Of a stretch of 64,000 nucleotides of DNA, positions 27,555 to 38,283 are shown piece after piece (the stretch's first letter is position 1; each line of letters starts with the position of its first letter). Origin of the DNA: Dyadobacter luticola (GTDB lineage: Bacteria > Bacteroidota > Bacteroidia > Cytophagales > Spirosomataceae); contig NZ_VCEJ01000002.1 of the NCBI RefSeq assembly GCF_005860805.1, forward strand, positions 354,289 through 418,288, written 5' to 3'. Position numbers and translations under genes: made by a program. The notes beneath the pieces are model-generated. The model saw nothing but the letters and a program-made list of their open reading frames with translations, made no database searches and was not told the DNA's origin.

Positions 27555-27595
27555 ATGTAATCATATTAGTCCAAACATTAAAAACATTTTCGCTC

Positions 27596-28114
27596 ATGAA
27601 AAAATCAGATATCCAGCCGATGCCTCCCTTTTTTGACCGATACATTAACCTGGTTGACGACCTTGATATTTTGAATGCCTTCGAAGAATACGCGCCGGAA
27701 AAGATTTATAGCAAGATGGATAAGTTGCGGGAATTAGGTGATAAGGTGTATGCTGAAAATAAATGGACGGTGAAAGATATTTTACAGCATGTGATAGATA
27801 ATGAGCGGATTATGTCTTATCGAGCCCTGCGTTTTTCCAGAAATGACCAGACGGTTTTGCCAGGGTACGAAGAGGAACTGCTAGCGGCAAACACGATTGC
27901 CAACAAGCGGACTGTCGATGACCTCATGGAGGAATTTGCTTTGGTCAGAGCGTCGACGATTGCATTATTCCGCAACATGGACGATGTGATGATCCAGCGG
28001 CTGGGTACCGCATTTCAAACCAGCATCTCGCCCCTTGCGCTCGGTTTTGTGATTCTGGGTCATCCGCTCCATCACATGAATGTGATCCGTGAGCGCTATT
28101 TTCCACTTTTATAA
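27596..28114 (+). CDS. DinB family protein
   Basis: A 172-residue protein of the DinB/YfiT four-helix-bundle superfamily, which often binds a divalent metal through three His residues. Candidate ligands are the His in [20 protein letters not shown] and those in [15 protein letters not shown], where two His positions fit the C-terminal helix. Members act as thiol-dependent transferases or have unknown functions. The stop overlaps the convergent DUF255 gene by six bases. Confidence 0.88.
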   Translation: MKKSDIQPMPPFFDRYINLVDDLDILNAFEEYAPEKIYSKMDKLRELGDKVYAENKWTVKDILQHVIDNERIMSYRALRFSRNDQTVLPGYEEELLAANTIANKRTVDDLMEEFALVRASTIALFRNMDDVMIQRLGTAFQTSISPLALGFVILGHPLHHMNVIRERYFPLL

Positions 28115-30124
28115 GCCTGAAAGCTGGTCGAGAGCGGCCGCTACCTCTGTGACCGGAAGCTGGCAGGTTTTATCATAGCAGACATAAATCGCAGTTTTAC
28201 CTTGAATATCCGTACGGTTTTGCAGCAGTGGAAGTGTCGAGAAAGTTTTTGTGCCAATCACGACTTTGTTTGGTATAAAAAACCGGTCAAAATCTTTACG
28301 AATGTTCTCAGCATCAGCACCAACAATCGCAATTTCGACAGTTGGGACGGCTTTGAGACAGTACAATGCTGCCCAGTTGGTGACCCACTGCACGTCCTGC
28401 GTGAGCAGGCGGGTTATCTTGGACAGCATCTTATCGGTAATTTCTCCAAAATCTTCCCGGTCGAGCATCAGGCTCAGGAAATAAAGATTTTCCGCCATCA
28501 TCGAATTCGAAGCAGGAATCACATTATCAAAAATCTCCTTTTTCCGGGCGATCAATGTTTCGCCGCTGGCATCTGTGAAGTGGAAAAAGCCTTCGGATTC
28601 ATCATAGAAGTTGGCTACGGTATAATCGGCCAGTTGCTCTGCGTGCCGGATCCAGTTTTCATCAAAAGTTATCTGATAAAGCCCCAGATATCCCTGAATG
28701 ACAGCCGCATAATCTTCCAGAAAACCCGTAATCGTTGCCGAACCATTTTTATAGCTGTGCGACAATTGATTGTTGAGAGTCATCTTACTCAGTAAAAACT
28801 GGCCCGTCGCAACCGCAAGGTCGCGTACATTCTCATCTCCTAATGCCCGGTAACAATCCGTTAATCCTCTGATCAGCAATCCGTTCCAGGACGCAAGCGT
28901 TTTGTCATCCAATCCGGGCCGGATTTTCTCCGCACGTTTTTCCGCCAGTTTGTTTAGAGCTGCCTCATATTTTTCGGAAAAACTTTCATCGAAAATGCCC
29001 TTGCTTTTTGCTGTCTGCTCGGCAGTTTCGGTCAGGTGCAAATGATTGTATCCATGCTCCCAGTTACCTGATTTTGAAATGTTGTAAAGTCTCGAAAACC
29101 AGGCGAAATCATCTCCTAAAATTGTTATAAGTTCTTCCTCTGTCCAGATGTAAAATTTCCCCTCAATACCTTCACTATCGGCATCCAAAGCAGAGTAAAA
29201 CCCGCCGTCAGCATTGTGCATCTCGGTTTGCAGCCAGTTGATCGTTTTTTTGATCCGGTCGGCATACAAAGGGTTTTGTGTAATGGAATAAGCCTCCGCG
29301 TAAATGCTCAGTAGCTGCGCATTATCATATAACATTTTCTCAAAATGCGGAATAAACCATTCATCGTCGACCGAATACCGCGCCCATCCTCCGCCGACGT
29401 GGTCGTAAATACCACCTAATGCAATGCGGTTCAAGGAAAGCTCGATGTGGCGAAGTGCCTCGGGATTTTGACTGATATCGAAATAACGAAGTAAAAATTT
29501 GTAGATCGACGGCATCGGGAATTTCGGTGCCCGGTCCATACCGCCTTTGAAATGATCAAAATTCCGTTGCAGCGAACTGAGCATAACGTCCAGATCTTCA
29601 ATCGGGTAAGAGCTGGCATTTTCGGTCAAACCGTACTTTTCGCTATCGGAAGTGACCATGTTTTGCACAAAACCCTCTGCTGAATTCGCCAGCTCATCAT
29701 AATGATTGGCAAATGCATCCCGGATACTTTTCAGCAGCTGCACCCAGTTTTGCGGTGGAAGATATGTGACACCGTAAAAGGGTTTTGAATCTGGCAAAAG
29801 AAACACATTCAAAGGCCAGCCACCGCGCACGCCCATCGCCTGCACTGCATCCATATACACCGCATCCACGTCCGGCCGCTCCTCGCGATCGACCTTAATG
29901 CAAACAAAATGCGCATTCATCACTTCCGCAATCGCCTCTTTTTCAAAACATTCACGCTCCATCACATGGCACCAGTGACAAGCTGAATAGCCAATGCTAA
30001 CCAGAATCGGCTTGTTTTCGTCTTTCGCTTTTTGCAGCGCCTCCTCGCCCCATGGATACCAATCGACAGGATTGTGTGCATGTTGAAGCAGATACGGACT
30101 GGTTTGCTGGCTGAGACGATTCAT
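28109..30124 (-). CDS. thioredoxin-domain protein, DUF255/YyaL (spermatogenesis-associated protein 20) family
   Basis: A 671-residue protein of the YyaL/SSP411 family. The N-terminal DUF255 thioredoxin-like domain begins [20 protein letters not shown] and holds the redox-like motif C49-H-W-C52 ([11 protein letters not shown]). The remainder is an (alpha/alpha)6-barrel related to N-acylglucosamine 2-epimerase, for example [17 protein letters not shown] and [13 protein letters not shown]. No enzymatic activity is established for the family. It is cytosolic, with no signal peptide, and is followed by the T9SS-exported gene's end ten bases upstream. Confidence 0.93.
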   Translation of the reverse strand: MNRLSQQTSPYLLQHAHNPVDWYPWGEEALQKAKDENKPILVSIGYSACHWCHVMERECFEKEAIAEVMNAHFVCIKVDREERPDVDAVYMDAVQAMGVRGGWPLNVFLLPDSKPFYGVTYLPPQNWVQLLKSIRDAFANHYDELANSAEGFVQNMVTSDSEKYGLTENASSYPIEDLDVMLSSLQRNFDHFKGGMDRAPKFPMPSIYKFLLRYFDISQNPEALRHIELSLNRIALGGIYDHVGGGWARYSVDDEWFIPHFEKMLYDNAQLLSIYAEAYSITQNPLYADRIKKTINWLQTEMHNADGGFYSALDADSEGIEGKFYIWTEEELITILGDDFAWFSRLYNISKSGNWEHGYNHLHLTETAEQTAKSKGIFDESFSEKYEAALNKLAEKRAEKIRPGLDDKTLASWNGLLIRGLTDCYRALGDENVRDLAVATGQFLLSKMTLNNQLSHSYKNGSATITGFLEDYAAVIQGYLGLYQITFDENWIRHAEQLADYTVANFYDESEGFFHFTDASGETLIARKKEIFDNVIPASNSMMAENLYFLSLMLDREDFGEITDKMLSKITRLLTQDVQWVTNWAALYCLKAVPTVEIAIVGADAENIRKDFDRFFIPNKVVIGTKTFSTLPLLQNRTDIQGKTAIYVCYDKTCQLPVTEVAAALDQLSGL

Positions 30125-30133
30125 AAGTAGAAA

Positions 30134-31765
30134 CTATTGATTGATCACAATCTTCTTTGTGATTGTTTTTGACTTGCCCGCAAATCTGACAAAATATATA
30201 CCAGTAGGGATGGCGGGGAGCGTCACTACGTCTTTTGTATCGCCCGCAGCAGCTTTAATGTGCTTCGAAAAAACGGTCTGCCCTTTGGTATTGATAATCG
30301 ACATTTCTACATCCCCAAGGCCATTTGCGCCGGAGAGAAGTATATTCAATTCCGTTTTCACGGGGTTTGGAAAAACGGAAATCTCGGAGTTATGAGGTTC
30401 GGTTCCATTAACCACATCATTCAAATCGAACTTGCAGAGATATACTTCTTTGCCTTTCAAACTGATCGTCCGGGTCCATTTTTGATAAGTTACCACGACG
30501 TTTGTAGTTTGATCGTCAGCCGCATACGGATTCTGCGCAGCAATCAGAATGTCAGAACCTTTCACAACACCGCGCCAAACCGGCGTCTGCTTTTCCATCA
30601 AATCTCTTGCAGTTTCCGGAATTACCAACTGGTAACTCCCCTCTAACATATCCTTGAAGGCGGATAACCGATAAAGGCCATAAATGAAATGTTCGTAAGT
30701 AGAATAATTTTCCTGGCGGCCGCTGGGTAGAAATGGATTTTCCCACAGCCACAGTCCTTTTGCACCGGAAAAAAATGGAAAGATCGCCGTCGCCTCTGCC
30801 ATAAATGGGGTAATCAGGGGCGTGGTCGGATCATAACTGTCGTGCACGCGCATCCACACAAAAGGGATCACGGGCTTGTTGCTCCACGCAATGTTGGACT
30901 CAATATTGAAAAGCAGGTAAGTTAGGTAATCCTTCCCGATCGGGTGATCGTAGCCATAATAATAGTAAGGCGAGGGCGACAGAAAATCGAGTGCATTATA
31001 AAAGCTGCCACCGATTTTTCCGGAATTATCCTGCGTCAGATAGTGCGTTCTTGCCAAATTCGTAGTCCAGTCCTGCCAGCTATTTGAGGTAATGTTAAGC
31101 CAGGTATTTCTGACTGGCACATCGCTGTAACTGGTGATGGTGGCTTTTACACCCTTCGCCCTCAGTCTGTTAATTGCTTCTGTGTACCACCACCGGATGT
31201 CTCTTTTATAAGTTGAAAGAAAATCGGCATCAGACAAATTCCGGTAATTTTGAGGAATCTGCGCATTGGTTTTCAGCGCCAGAATGTCCCGGTCTTCCCG
31301 CTGCATCCGTTCAATGTCGAGACAAAGAATGTCAGCATCGAAAATGCTTTCGCCATAATTGTCCCAAAAACTTCTGTACGCCGCAGTGTCATTTCCCCAG
31401 GGGCTACGCAACGTGTTGTCGGCCCAGGGCTGGTTACCGCTGGATGTTGCCACACCATACCAGAGTATCGCGCGATTTTTAGCATTCAAAGAACCCGGCT
31501 CGGGGCCTGAAAATGCCGAAATGTGACTGAAACCATGCTTCAAAGGCTGCGATTGTGTATCACCAAATCGGGGACCGCTGTAAATGATCTTAAATGGAAG
31601 TGTAAATTCAGGAAACTTCGACCACTCGATCGTATTGTTGGCAGTGACCGGTTTTAGCACATATTCCGGCTGACAATCCTGCGCATTTGCAGAGAATAAA
31701 AGTCCGGTAAATAAAATAATGGTTGCTAAAAATGGCTTCAACCGGATCTTAGTATAGTGGATCAT
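30134..31765 (-). CDS. T9SS-exported putative TIM-barrel glycoside hydrolase-like protein
   Basis: I chose the ATG that gives a normal signal peptide (KPFLATIILFTGLLFSANAQ); an upstream in-frame ATG adds 11 residues. The protein is about 543 residues. The C-terminal ~80 residues form a type IX secretion sorting domain (SVFPNPVKTELNI, then IPTGIYFVRF, ending KTITKKIVINQ), so it should be exported and attached to the surface or released. The central domain has features of a (beta/alpha)8 hydrolase: ADILCLDIERM with a D-x-E pair at the end of a strand, KATITSYSDVPV, PVIPFVWMRVHD and FPFFSGAKGLWLWENP. I cannot place it in a named family, so hydrolase is inferred. Confidence 0.75.
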   Translation of the reverse strand: MIHYTKIRLKPFLATIILFTGLLFSANAQDCQPEYVLKPVTANNTIEWSKFPEFTLPFKIIYSGPRFGDTQSQPLKHGFSHISAFSGPEPGSLNAKNRAILWYGVATSSGNQPWADNTLRSPWGNDTAAYRSFWDNYGESIFDADILCLDIERMQREDRDILALKTNAQIPQNYRNLSDADFLSTYKRDIRWWYTEAINRLRAKGVKATITSYSDVPVRNTWLNITSNSWQDWTTNLARTHYLTQDNSGKIGGSFYNALDFLSPSPYYYYGYDHPIGKDYLTYLLFNIESNIAWSNKPVIPFVWMRVHDSYDPTTPLITPFMAEATAIFPFFSGAKGLWLWENPFLPSGRQENYSTYEHFIYGLYRLSAFKDMLEGSYQLVIPETARDLMEKQTPVWRGVVKGSDILIAAQNPYAADDQTTNVVVTYQKWTRTISLKGKEVYLCKFDLNDVVNGTEPHNSEISVFPNPVKTELNILLSGANGLGDVEMSIINTKGQTVFSKHIKAAAGDTKDVVTLPAIPTGIYFVRFAGKSKTITKKIVINQ

Positions 31766-31831
31766 AAGAATTGACGAGACAAATTCGTTAATTTGCAATG
31801 TGTGTAATTTGATTTTTCCGTGATTATCAAG

Positions 31832-32284
31832 ATGAAAAAACTACTTCTATTTGTCCCAATGCTCTTCGCAATGCTCATTTTGGGTTGCGACAAAGATAAG
31901 AACGAAACGCCGCAGCCGACAGAAAAGGACAAAATACTGATCAACTATCCCTGGCGGATGTCTACCGTGACAGATCTTTCCGGTAAGGATATTCCGATCA
32001 ACCAGCTAAATACCCAGACGCAGGCGATCAAAGAAGTGATGGACATTCAATTTTTGCAAAATAATGTGACCAAAGCGATCGACCAGAACTCCAAGCAGGT
32101 GATCAATGGCGGTACCTGGTATCTGATTGACGATAACAAAACGCTGGATATCAAGATCTCCGGTTTTTCTGGACAATTTGGTGTGGAGGAGTTGAGTAAC
32201 AGTAAATTAAGACTAAAAAGCACGATGCCTGTGAGCGGCGTCGATCAGGAAACGATTATGGTTTTCCAGCCGGTAATTAAATAA
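31832..32284 (+). CDS. small lipoprotein, lipocalin-like
   Basis: A 150-residue protein starting MKKLLLFVPMLFAMLILGC, where the Cys is a lipobox. An upstream GTG would add four residues and is less likely. The mature domain has alternating strands (INYPWRMSTVTD, GGTWYLIDDNKTLDIKI, SKLRLKSTM) that suggest a small lipocalin-like or beta-barrel fold, common in Bacteroidota surface lipoproteins. The function is unknown. Its stop codon directly abuts the ATG of the MFS transporter gene, so the two share a transcript. Confidence 0.72.
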   Translation: MKKLLLFVPMLFAMLILGCDKDKNETPQPTEKDKILINYPWRMSTVTDLSGKDIPINQLNTQTQAIKEVMDIQFLQNNVTKAIDQNSKQVINGGTWYLIDDNKTLDIKISGFSGQFGVEELSNSKLRLKSTMPVSGVDQETIMVFQPVIK

Positions 32285-33598
32285 ATGGAAAAAAATAACC
32301 GCACCATCGTGAATGCCTGGTGCATGTATGACTGGGCTAATTCTGTTCATGCCCTTGTCATTGTTTCCAGTATTTTCCCCGTTTATTTCAGCGCCACTGC
32401 TCATGGCGCATCCGGAACCTCGGACATTGATTTTTTGGGTTTTCAAATCAAAAGTTCCGTCCTGTTTTCCTACACCGTCTCGACCGCTTTTCTGATCACC
32501 GCATTGCTGGTGCCGCTTTGCACGGCGATCGCGGATATCACTGGAAAGAAGAAAAGGTTTATGCAGTTCTTCTGCTATACAGGTGCTCTGAGCTGCATGC
32601 TGCTGTACTTTTTTACCAAAGACACATTAATTCCTTCCGTTTTTTTATTCGGGTTGAGTTTGATCGGCTGGGCCGGCAGCATCGTTTTTTATGACTCCTA
32701 CCTGCCCGACATTGCCACTGAGGACAAGTACGATCATTATAGTGCCCGCGGCTTTTCTCTTGGATACCTTGGCAGCGTTTTGCTGCTTCTTTTTAATCTG
32801 AGCATGATCCTGGCGCCGCAATTTTATGGGATCACTAACAAGGCAATTCCTGCACGCATTTCTTTTTTTACGGTTGGAGTGTGGTGGATTCTGTTTGCGC
32901 AAATACCTTTTCATTATCTGCCTGATGGCGATAGCGTTAAGAGGAAATCCGGAAGCTGGATATTTAACGGGTTTAAAGAGTTAAGAAAAGTTTTCGACCG
33001 GCTAAAAGAACAGCCTTATCTCGCCAAGTTTCTTACCGCCTTTTTTATTTACACGATGGGGCTGCGCACGGTGATGTATGTGGCCACCATTTTCGGTGCT
33101 ACCGAGCTGAAACTGCCTTCCCAAAGTCTGATTATTACAGTTTTATTGATCCAACTAGTGGGTATAGCTGGTTCTTATACATTCGCCTGGTTGTCGGGAA
33201 TAATTGGTAACATTTATGCATTGATGACTGGTGTGGTGGTATGGATCGGCATTTGTGCCGGCGCTTATTACACCACAGAGGCGATGGAATTTTACATTGT
33301 GGCTTGCGCAGTGGGAATGGTGATGGGCGGGATGCAGTCGCTTTCACGGTCCACTTATTCCAAATTAATTCCTGAGAATGTGACGGATACCGCTTCCTAT
33401 TTCAGCTTCTACGATGTGACCGAGAAGATTGCGATCGTGATCGGCACATTCATCTACGGTGGAGTGGAACATTTAACCGGAAGTATGCGAAATAGCATTC
33501 TCGCCCTGCTGGTAATCTTCGTCTGCGGCCTGATTTTGTTGTCACGAATACCATCCCGGAAGGTTTACCACTTCCAATTGGATCGTAATCAAAATTAA
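32285..33598 (+). CDS. MFS transporter, UMF1/Atg22-like family
   Basis: A 437-residue major-facilitator protein with about 12 membrane helices. The start NAWCMYDWANSVHALVI is characteristic of the UMF1 (vacuole effluxer Atg22-like) branch, and GGMQSLSRSTYSKLIPE is its other conserved segment. Eukaryotic relatives export amino acids from the vacuole; bacterial substrates are not defined. It starts immediately after the lipoprotein stop codon. Confidence 0.9.
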   Translation: MEKNNRTIVNAWCMYDWANSVHALVIVSSIFPVYFSATAHGASGTSDIDFLGFQIKSSVLFSYTVSTAFLITALLVPLCTAIADITGKKKRFMQFFCYTGALSCMLLYFFTKDTLIPSVFLFGLSLIGWAGSIVFYDSYLPDIATEDKYDHYSARGFSLGYLGSVLLLLFNLSMILAPQFYGITNKAIPARISFFTVGVWWILFAQIPFHYLPDGDSVKRKSGSWIFNGFKELRKVFDRLKEQPYLAKFLTAFFIYTMGLRTVMYVATIFGATELKLPSQSLIITVLLIQLVGIAGSYTFAWLSGIIGNIYALMTGVVVWIGICAGAYYTTEAMEFYIVACAVGMVMGGMQSLSRSTYSKLIPENVTDTASYFSFYDVTEKIAIVIGTFIYGGVEHLTGSMRNSILALLVIFVCGLILLSRIPSRKVYHFQLDRNQN

Positions 33599-33635
33599 TT
33601 TAATATCGCGTTCCGGTTCAGCCGGAAGTCACCAC

Positions 33636-33710
33636 AGGATGTTAGCTCAGCTGGTTCAGAGCGCCGCCTTGACAGGGCGGAGGTCAGCGGTTCGAACCCG
33701 CTACGTCCTA
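33636..33710 (+). tRNA. tRNA-Val (anticodon GAC)
   Basis: A full cloverleaf can be drawn: 7-bp acceptor stem AGGATGT/ACGTCCT, D stem GCTC/GAGC, anticodon stem CCGCC/GGCGG with loop TTGACAG, five-base variable loop, and T stem AGCGG/CCGCT with loop TTCGAAC. The discriminator base is A. The GAC anticodon reads GUC/GUU valine codons. The 3' CCA is not encoded, as is usual in many Bacteroidota. A small TTCCGG/CCGGAA hairpin lies just upstream, and a terminator follows. Confidence 0.95.
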
Positions 33711-33724
33711 CTGATAAATTTTGT

Positions 33725-33762
33725 AATGCGCAATAAGATGAATTCTTACAGCGCATTTTTTA
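33725..33762 (+). terminator. terminator after tRNA-Val
   Basis: An outer stem AATGCGC/GCGCATT and an inner stem TAAGA/TCTTA, separated by a small internal loop, are followed by a T-rich run. This is consistent with ending the tRNA transcript. Confidence 0.7.
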
Positions 33763-33779
33763 TTTTACTGAAACATAAA

Positions 33780-33812
33780 AAAACGACCCGTATCCAAGAT
33801 ACGGGTCGTTTT
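33780..33812. terminator. bidirectional terminator at the end of infB
   Basis: A perfect 15-bp stem AAAACGACCCGTATC/GATACGGGTCGTTTT with a 3-base loop and flanking A/T runs. It lies 19 bases after the infB stop and is the strongest hairpin in the window. Confidence 0.92.
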
Positions 33813-33830
33813 CATTTATATGAATCTCTA

Positions 33831-36800
33831 TTAAAGCGTCCGTTTCACTTCACGTAATTCGAAGCTTTCAATGATGTCACCTACCTCAATGTCGTTGTAG
33901 TTTTTAACACTCAAACCACATTCGTAGCCGTTTCTCACTTCCTGAACATCGTCTTTGTAACGTTTCAGCGAGTCGATCTCACCTGTGTAAAGTACGATAC
34001 CATCGCGGATCACGCGGATCTTGTTGTTCCGTTTCACATATCCGTCGGTTACGTAGCAACCTGCAATCGTACCTACGCGGCTGATCTTGAATACTTCACG
34101 AATCTCAATGTTACCGGTGATGATTTCCTCGATCGTCGGAGCGAGCATACCTGTCATCGCATCCTTGATTTCGTCAATCGCTTGGTAAATAACTGAGTAG
34201 TGACGGATTTCGATCTGATCCTGCTCGGCCATTTTCTTCGCATTGGAAGAAGGACGAACCTGGAATCCTACAATGATCGCATCGGAAGCAATCGCAAGGT
34301 TTACATCAGATTCAGAAATCTGACCTACTGCCTTGTGAATGATATTCACCTGAACTTCATTCGTCGAAAGTTGCAGCAAGGAATCCGAAAGTGCTTCCAC
34401 AGAACCATCCACGTCACCTTTTACAATCAGGTTCAACTCGCGGAAGCTGCCGATCGCCTTACGACGTCCAATTTCTTCCAGCGTAATGTGTTTGCGGGTC
34501 CTGATCGACTGCTCTCTCTGTATCTGTTCACGTTTCACCGCAATGTCGCGGGCATCCCGCTCATTTTCGAAAACGTTGAACCGATCACCTGCCTGAGGCG
34601 CGCCGTTTAAGCCTAGCAACTGTACAGGGGTAGATGGGCCAGCTGTTTTAAGCCTTTTGCCGAGGTAATCGGTCATTGCCTTCACCTTCCCAAAGTGCGC
34701 ACCAGCGAGGACAACATCACCCACTTTCAAGGTACCCGTCTCAACCAGGATCGTAGTTACATATCCGCGGCCTTTATCCAGCGAAGCTTCCACAACCGTT
34801 CCGATTGCACGGCGATTTGGATTAGCTTTCAATTCAAGCAATTCTGCTTCCAGAAGTACTTTTTCCAGCAATTCCTCGATACCAAAACCAGACTTGGATG
34901 AGATTTCCTGGGTCTGGTATTTACCGCCCCATTCTTCTACCAGCAAGTTCATGTTAGCAAGTTCCTCACGGATCTTCTCAGTATTTGCGCCATTCTTATC
35001 GATTTTACTGAAAGCAAAAACAATAGGAACACCAGCTACCTGTGCGTGGTTGATCGCTTCACGTGTCTGAGGCATGACGCTGTCGTCAGCTGCGATCACG
35101 ATAATAACAACGTCGGTAATTTTCGCTCCCCTTGCACGCATCGCAGTAAATGCTTCGTGACCAGGTGTATCGAGGAATGTTACCTGCTTGCCGGTTTTTG
35201 TTTTAACACTATATGCTCCAATGTGCTGGGTAATACCACCCGCTTCACCGCTTACTACGTTTTCTTGGCGGATATAATCCAGAAGCGAAGTTTTACCGTG
35301 GTCAACGTGACCCATGATGGTAACGATCGGCGCTCTTTCTTTCAGGCTTTCCTCGTCGTCCACTTCTTCCTGCACATCATTCTGTACTTCTTCTTCCGCA
35401 GAAATAAATGCCACTTCAAAGCCAAATTCATCAGCAATGAATGTAATCGCTTCTGCATCGAGGCGCTGGTTGATGGATACAAACATACCCATGCTCATAC
35501 ACACCGAAATAACTTCCTGAACCGTCACGTCCATCAGGGACGCCAAATCGTTTGCAGATACAAACTCGGTTACGCGAAGTACTTTTGTTTCTTCTTCACC
35601 AAATCCGTTTGGATCGTTCTGGTCTGCACGGTCACGACGGCGACCGGCTTTTCCACGCGCCATACCTTTTCCGCTTCCTCCTCCCATACGTGCCATAGTC
35701 GCACGAATGTTGTCCGAAACTTCCTTATCCGAAACTTCCTCTCTTTTCACTCCCCTGCGATTGCCGGTATTGGTGTTTGAGCGGTTATTTGGTCCTGATC
35801 TTGCGGCACCTTGCTGGGTAGTACCCGGTGCAGCGGTGCCCGGAGTTCCAGGCGTATTAGGTCTGTTATTGCCTGCAGGCCTATTTGTTGTTTCTCTTGG
35901 TTTTCCGGTAGCAGGATCAATTTCACCTGCTGGTGCAGTTGCGGGTCTGGTTTCGCCAGGCACTGCAACGCCGTCACGGATTCTTTTCCTTTTCCTGCGA
36001 CGTTTTTTGTCGGCAGCAGGATCGCTCGAAGCGACAGGATCTTTCTTTTTATTTTTATCGGAAGGCAGTTCTATCTTACCTACCACCCGCAATCCTCTCA
36101 ACTGCTCACCTTTTGCCTCAATCAGCTCCGACTCACCCGCAGGTGCTTCTTCGGCCGCTTCTTTTGTTTCGGCTTTTGGCTCTGCGGTTTCTGCGACAGG
36201 AGCCGGGGTTGGTTCTTTTGCCTCAACCGTCGGCGAACTTGGAGCTGCTGGTTCTGCTTCCGGCGTTTTTTCAACTTTTGCCTCAACCGGCTCAGGTTTT
36301 GGTGTTTCAGCAGGTGCTTCTTTTTTCGGCTCAGGCTCTGTTTTATTTTCAACAGGTGCCGGTGCCGGTTTCACTTCCTCTTTTACCTCCGGTTGTGCTG
36401 GTGCAGATACTTTCTGCTCAACAACCGGTTCTTTTTTCGGTTCTTCGGCTGGGGCAGCGGGCTGTGCTGGTGCTGGTCTCTTAGCATCCAGGTCAATTTT
36501 GCCAACTACTTTAATTCCAGGCAAGCGGTTTTCGAGAGCAGGCTGTGCAGGAGCAGCGGCCTCTTCTACAACCGGTTTGTCTTCGGTTTTCTGCGCATTT
36601 CGAAAATAAAGGATTCCATCAACATCACTTTTGACCTTGTCTTCTTTCACTTCCACAGGAGCCGGAGCCTCCACAGGTGGGGCCGCTTTTTGGGAAAGAG
36701 AATGTCTCAGATCATCAGATTTGAAGTCTTTTGCAAGAAACTCTATTTGGTCAGCATTAATTTTGGTATTCGGGTTACTTTCCACCTTAAACCCCTTGGC

Positions 36801-36884
36801 AGACAGATGATCCACGATCGTAGTAATTCCTACGTTCAGGATCCGTGCCACTTGGCTAAGGCGCATCATTTTATCTTCTGCCAT
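33831..36884 (-). CDS. infB: translation initiation factor IF-2
   Basis: IF-2 is the GTPase that places initiator tRNA on the 30S subunit. The protein has 1017 residues. An N-terminal IF2N domain ([14 protein letters not shown]) is followed by a very long Pro/Ala/Glu/Lys-rich linker (about 65-410). The conserved core has the G1 motif GHVDHGKTS near residue 525, G3 DTPGHEAF and G4 SKID, then domains II-IV ending in [11 protein letters not shown]. The linker is low-complexity and produces long spurious frames on the opposite strand. It is last in the rimP-nusA-infB operon, 73 bases after nusA. Confidence 0.97.
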   Translation of the reverse strand: MAEDKMMRLSQVARILNVGITTIVDHLSAKGFKVESNPNTKINADQIEFLAKDFKSDDLRHSLSQKAAPPVEAPAPVEVKEDKVKSDVDGILYFRNAQKTEDKPVVEEAAAPAQPALENRLPGIKVVGKIDLDAKRPAPAQPAAPAEEPKKEPVVEQKVSAPAQPEVKEEVKPAPAPVENKTEPEPKKEAPAETPKPEPVEAKVEKTPEAEPAAPSSPTVEAKEPTPAPVAETAEPKAETKEAAEEAPAGESELIEAKGEQLRGLRVVGKIELPSDKNKKKDPVASSDPAADKKRRRKRKRIRDGVAVPGETRPATAPAGEIDPATGKPRETTNRPAGNNRPNTPGTPGTAAPGTTQQGAARSGPNNRSNTNTGNRRGVKREEVSDKEVSDNIRATMARMGGGSGKGMARGKAGRRRDRADQNDPNGFGEEETKVLRVTEFVSANDLASLMDVTVQEVISVCMSMGMFVSINQRLDAEAITFIADEFGFEVAFISAEEEVQNDVQEEVDDEESLKERAPIVTIMGHVDHGKTSLLDYIRQENVVSGEAGGITQHIGAYSVKTKTGKQVTFLDTPGHEAFTAMRARGAKITDVVIIVIAADDSVMPQTREAINHAQVAGVPIVFAFSKIDKNGANTEKIREELANMNLLVEEWGGKYQTQEISSKSGFGIEELLEKVLLEAELLELKANPNRRAIGTVVEASLDKGRGYVTTILVETGTLKVGDVVLAGAHFGKVKAMTDYLGKRLKTAGPSTPVQLLGLNGAPQAGDRFNVFENERDARDIAVKREQIQREQSIRTRKHITLEEIGRRKAIGSFRELNLIVKGDVDGSVEALSDSLLQLSTNEVQVNIIHKAVGQISESDVNLAIASDAIIVGFQVRPSSNAKKMAEQDQIEIRHYSVIYQAIDEIKDAMTGMLAPTIEEIITGNIEIREVFKISRVGTIAGCYVTDGYVKRNNKIRVIRDGIVLYTGEIDSLKRYKDDVQEVRNGYECGLSVKNYNDIEVGDIIESFELREVKRTL

Positions 36885-36957
36885 ATTAGCAATTTGTAGA
36901 AAAAAGTTTTGCAGTGGTCAGCAGGCCCAACCATAGGCCGAACCTGCCAGATTGTTA

Positions 36958-38199
36958 TTATTCAAATTCTTTGCGAAGAATCTCCATGACCTCATCGACC
37001 GTGGCTTCTTCCAGGTCTGTTCTTCTGACGAGTTCTTCTTTACTCAATGCCAGCACGCTTTTCGCAGTGTCCAAACCTATTTTATGTAATTCACTGATGA
37101 TCCATTCGTCGATTTCGTCAGAGAATTCTGTCAAATCAACATCTTCGTCATTTTGTTCTTCGATGTCACGGAACACATCAATTTCCATTCCGACGAGCTT
37201 ACCGGCGAGTTTAATGTTCTGTCCGCCTTTTCCGATCGCCAGAGAAACCTGGTCTGGTTTCAAAAATACAGATACCCGTTTTGCGTCACGATCGATTTGC
37301 ATGGAGCTTACTTTTGCAGGGCTCAGTGCGCGGCTGATCAGCAGTTCGAGGTTATCGGTATAGTTAATGACGTCAATGTTCTCATTACCCAGTTCCCGAA
37401 CGATAGAATGTATCCTGGAACCTTTCATACCTACGCACGCGCCCACCGGATCGATTCTGTCGTCGTAAGATTCTACGGCAACTTTCGCACGCTCACCTGG
37501 TTCACGAACAACACGTCTTACCGAAATGATTCCATCATAAATTTCAGGAATCTCCACTTCAAAGAGCCTTTCCAGGAAAACGGGGGAAGTTCTGGACAAT
37601 GTTATCTTAGGTGAACCATTGTTCATTTCCACTTTATGGATCACCGATTTTACGGATTCTCCTTTACGGAAACGATCTTTTGAAATTTGCTCGGTACGTG
37701 GCAGTGAAAGTTCATTTCCTTCACCGTCGACAATGATTACTTCATGTCTTAATGTCTGGTAAACCTCGCCGGTGATCATTTCACCCACCTGATCCTTGTA
37801 TTTCTCGAACATGATTTCTTTCTCCATGTCCTTGATTTTCTGGATCAAAGTCTGTCTTGCTGTCTGAACCAGCCTGCGGCCGAATTCAACCAGCTTTACT
37901 TCCTCGGCTACCTCTTCGCCCACCTCAAAATCGCTCTGGATCCTGCGCGCTTCTGCCAAAGGAATTTTGTTATAATCCCAGATATCTTCCGAGTTATCGT
38001 CTACGATTTCCCTGGTGCGCCACATTTCAAGGTCACCGCTTTCAGGGTTAATAATTACGTCAAAATTGTCGTCGGTGCCGTATTTCTTGCGAATCATAGT
38101 ACGAAATACCTCTTCCAAAACGCTGATCATGGTAGGGCGATCAATGTTCTTAGAGTTTGCGAAATCCGCGAATGATTCAATTAATATTCCGCTATCCAT
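36958..38199 (-). CDS. nusA: transcription termination/antitermination protein NusA
   Basis: NusA binds RNA polymerase and modulates pausing, termination and antitermination. In its 413 residues are the N-terminal polymerase-binding domain (LIESFADFANSKNID...), an S1 domain (around 135-200, ITGEVYQTLRHEVIIV), KH1 (DPVGACVGMKGSRIHSIVREL) and KH2 (SLAIGKGGQNIKLAGKLVG). A short C-terminal helical segment follows instead of the acidic repeats of enterobacteria. It is the middle gene of rimP-nusA-infB, 84 bases after rimP. Confidence 0.97.
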   Translation of the reverse strand: MDSGILIESFADFANSKNIDRPTMISVLEEVFRTMIRKKYGTDDNFDVIINPESGDLEMWRTREIVDDNSEDIWDYNKIPLAEARRIQSDFEVGEEVAEEVKLVEFGRRLVQTARQTLIQKIKDMEKEIMFEKYKDQVGEMITGEVYQTLRHEVIIVDGEGNELSLPRTEQISKDRFRKGESVKSVIHKVEMNNGSPKITLSRTSPVFLERLFEVEIPEIYDGIISVRRVVREPGERAKVAVESYDDRIDPVGACVGMKGSRIHSIVRELGNENIDVINYTDNLELLISRALSPAKVSSMQIDRDAKRVSVFLKPDQVSLAIGKGGQNIKLAGKLVGMEIDVFRDIEEQNDEDVDLTEFSDEIDEWIISELHKIGLDTAKSVLALSKEELVRRTDLEEATVDEVMEILRKEFE

Positions 38200-38283
38200 T
38201 GCTTCTGTAAAGAATATTTGCTGATACTAAGTTAGACATATTATATAATTGATTACAAGCCGGTTGATGATTCCGTTTTGTAG

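Noticed and set aside
33611..33627. TTCCGG/CCGGAA hairpin between the MFS gene and tRNA-Val as a terminator
   Set aside because: The stem is only six base pairs and has no following T run. It may affect tRNA processing but cannot be called a terminator.
35940..36600. Repetitive-looking DNA in infB as a tandem repeat or CRISPR-like array
   Set aside because: The similarity comes from codons for a Pro/Ala/Glu-rich linker. There are no regular repeat units or spacers.
35707..36899. Two long plus-strand frames (about 300 and 362 residues) opposite the infB N-terminal region
   Set aside because: They are antisense to the Pro/Ala/Glu/Lys-rich linker of IF-2. Their composition (runs of Gly, Ser, Phe, Cys, Arg) reflects the low-complexity sense strand, and they show no domain.
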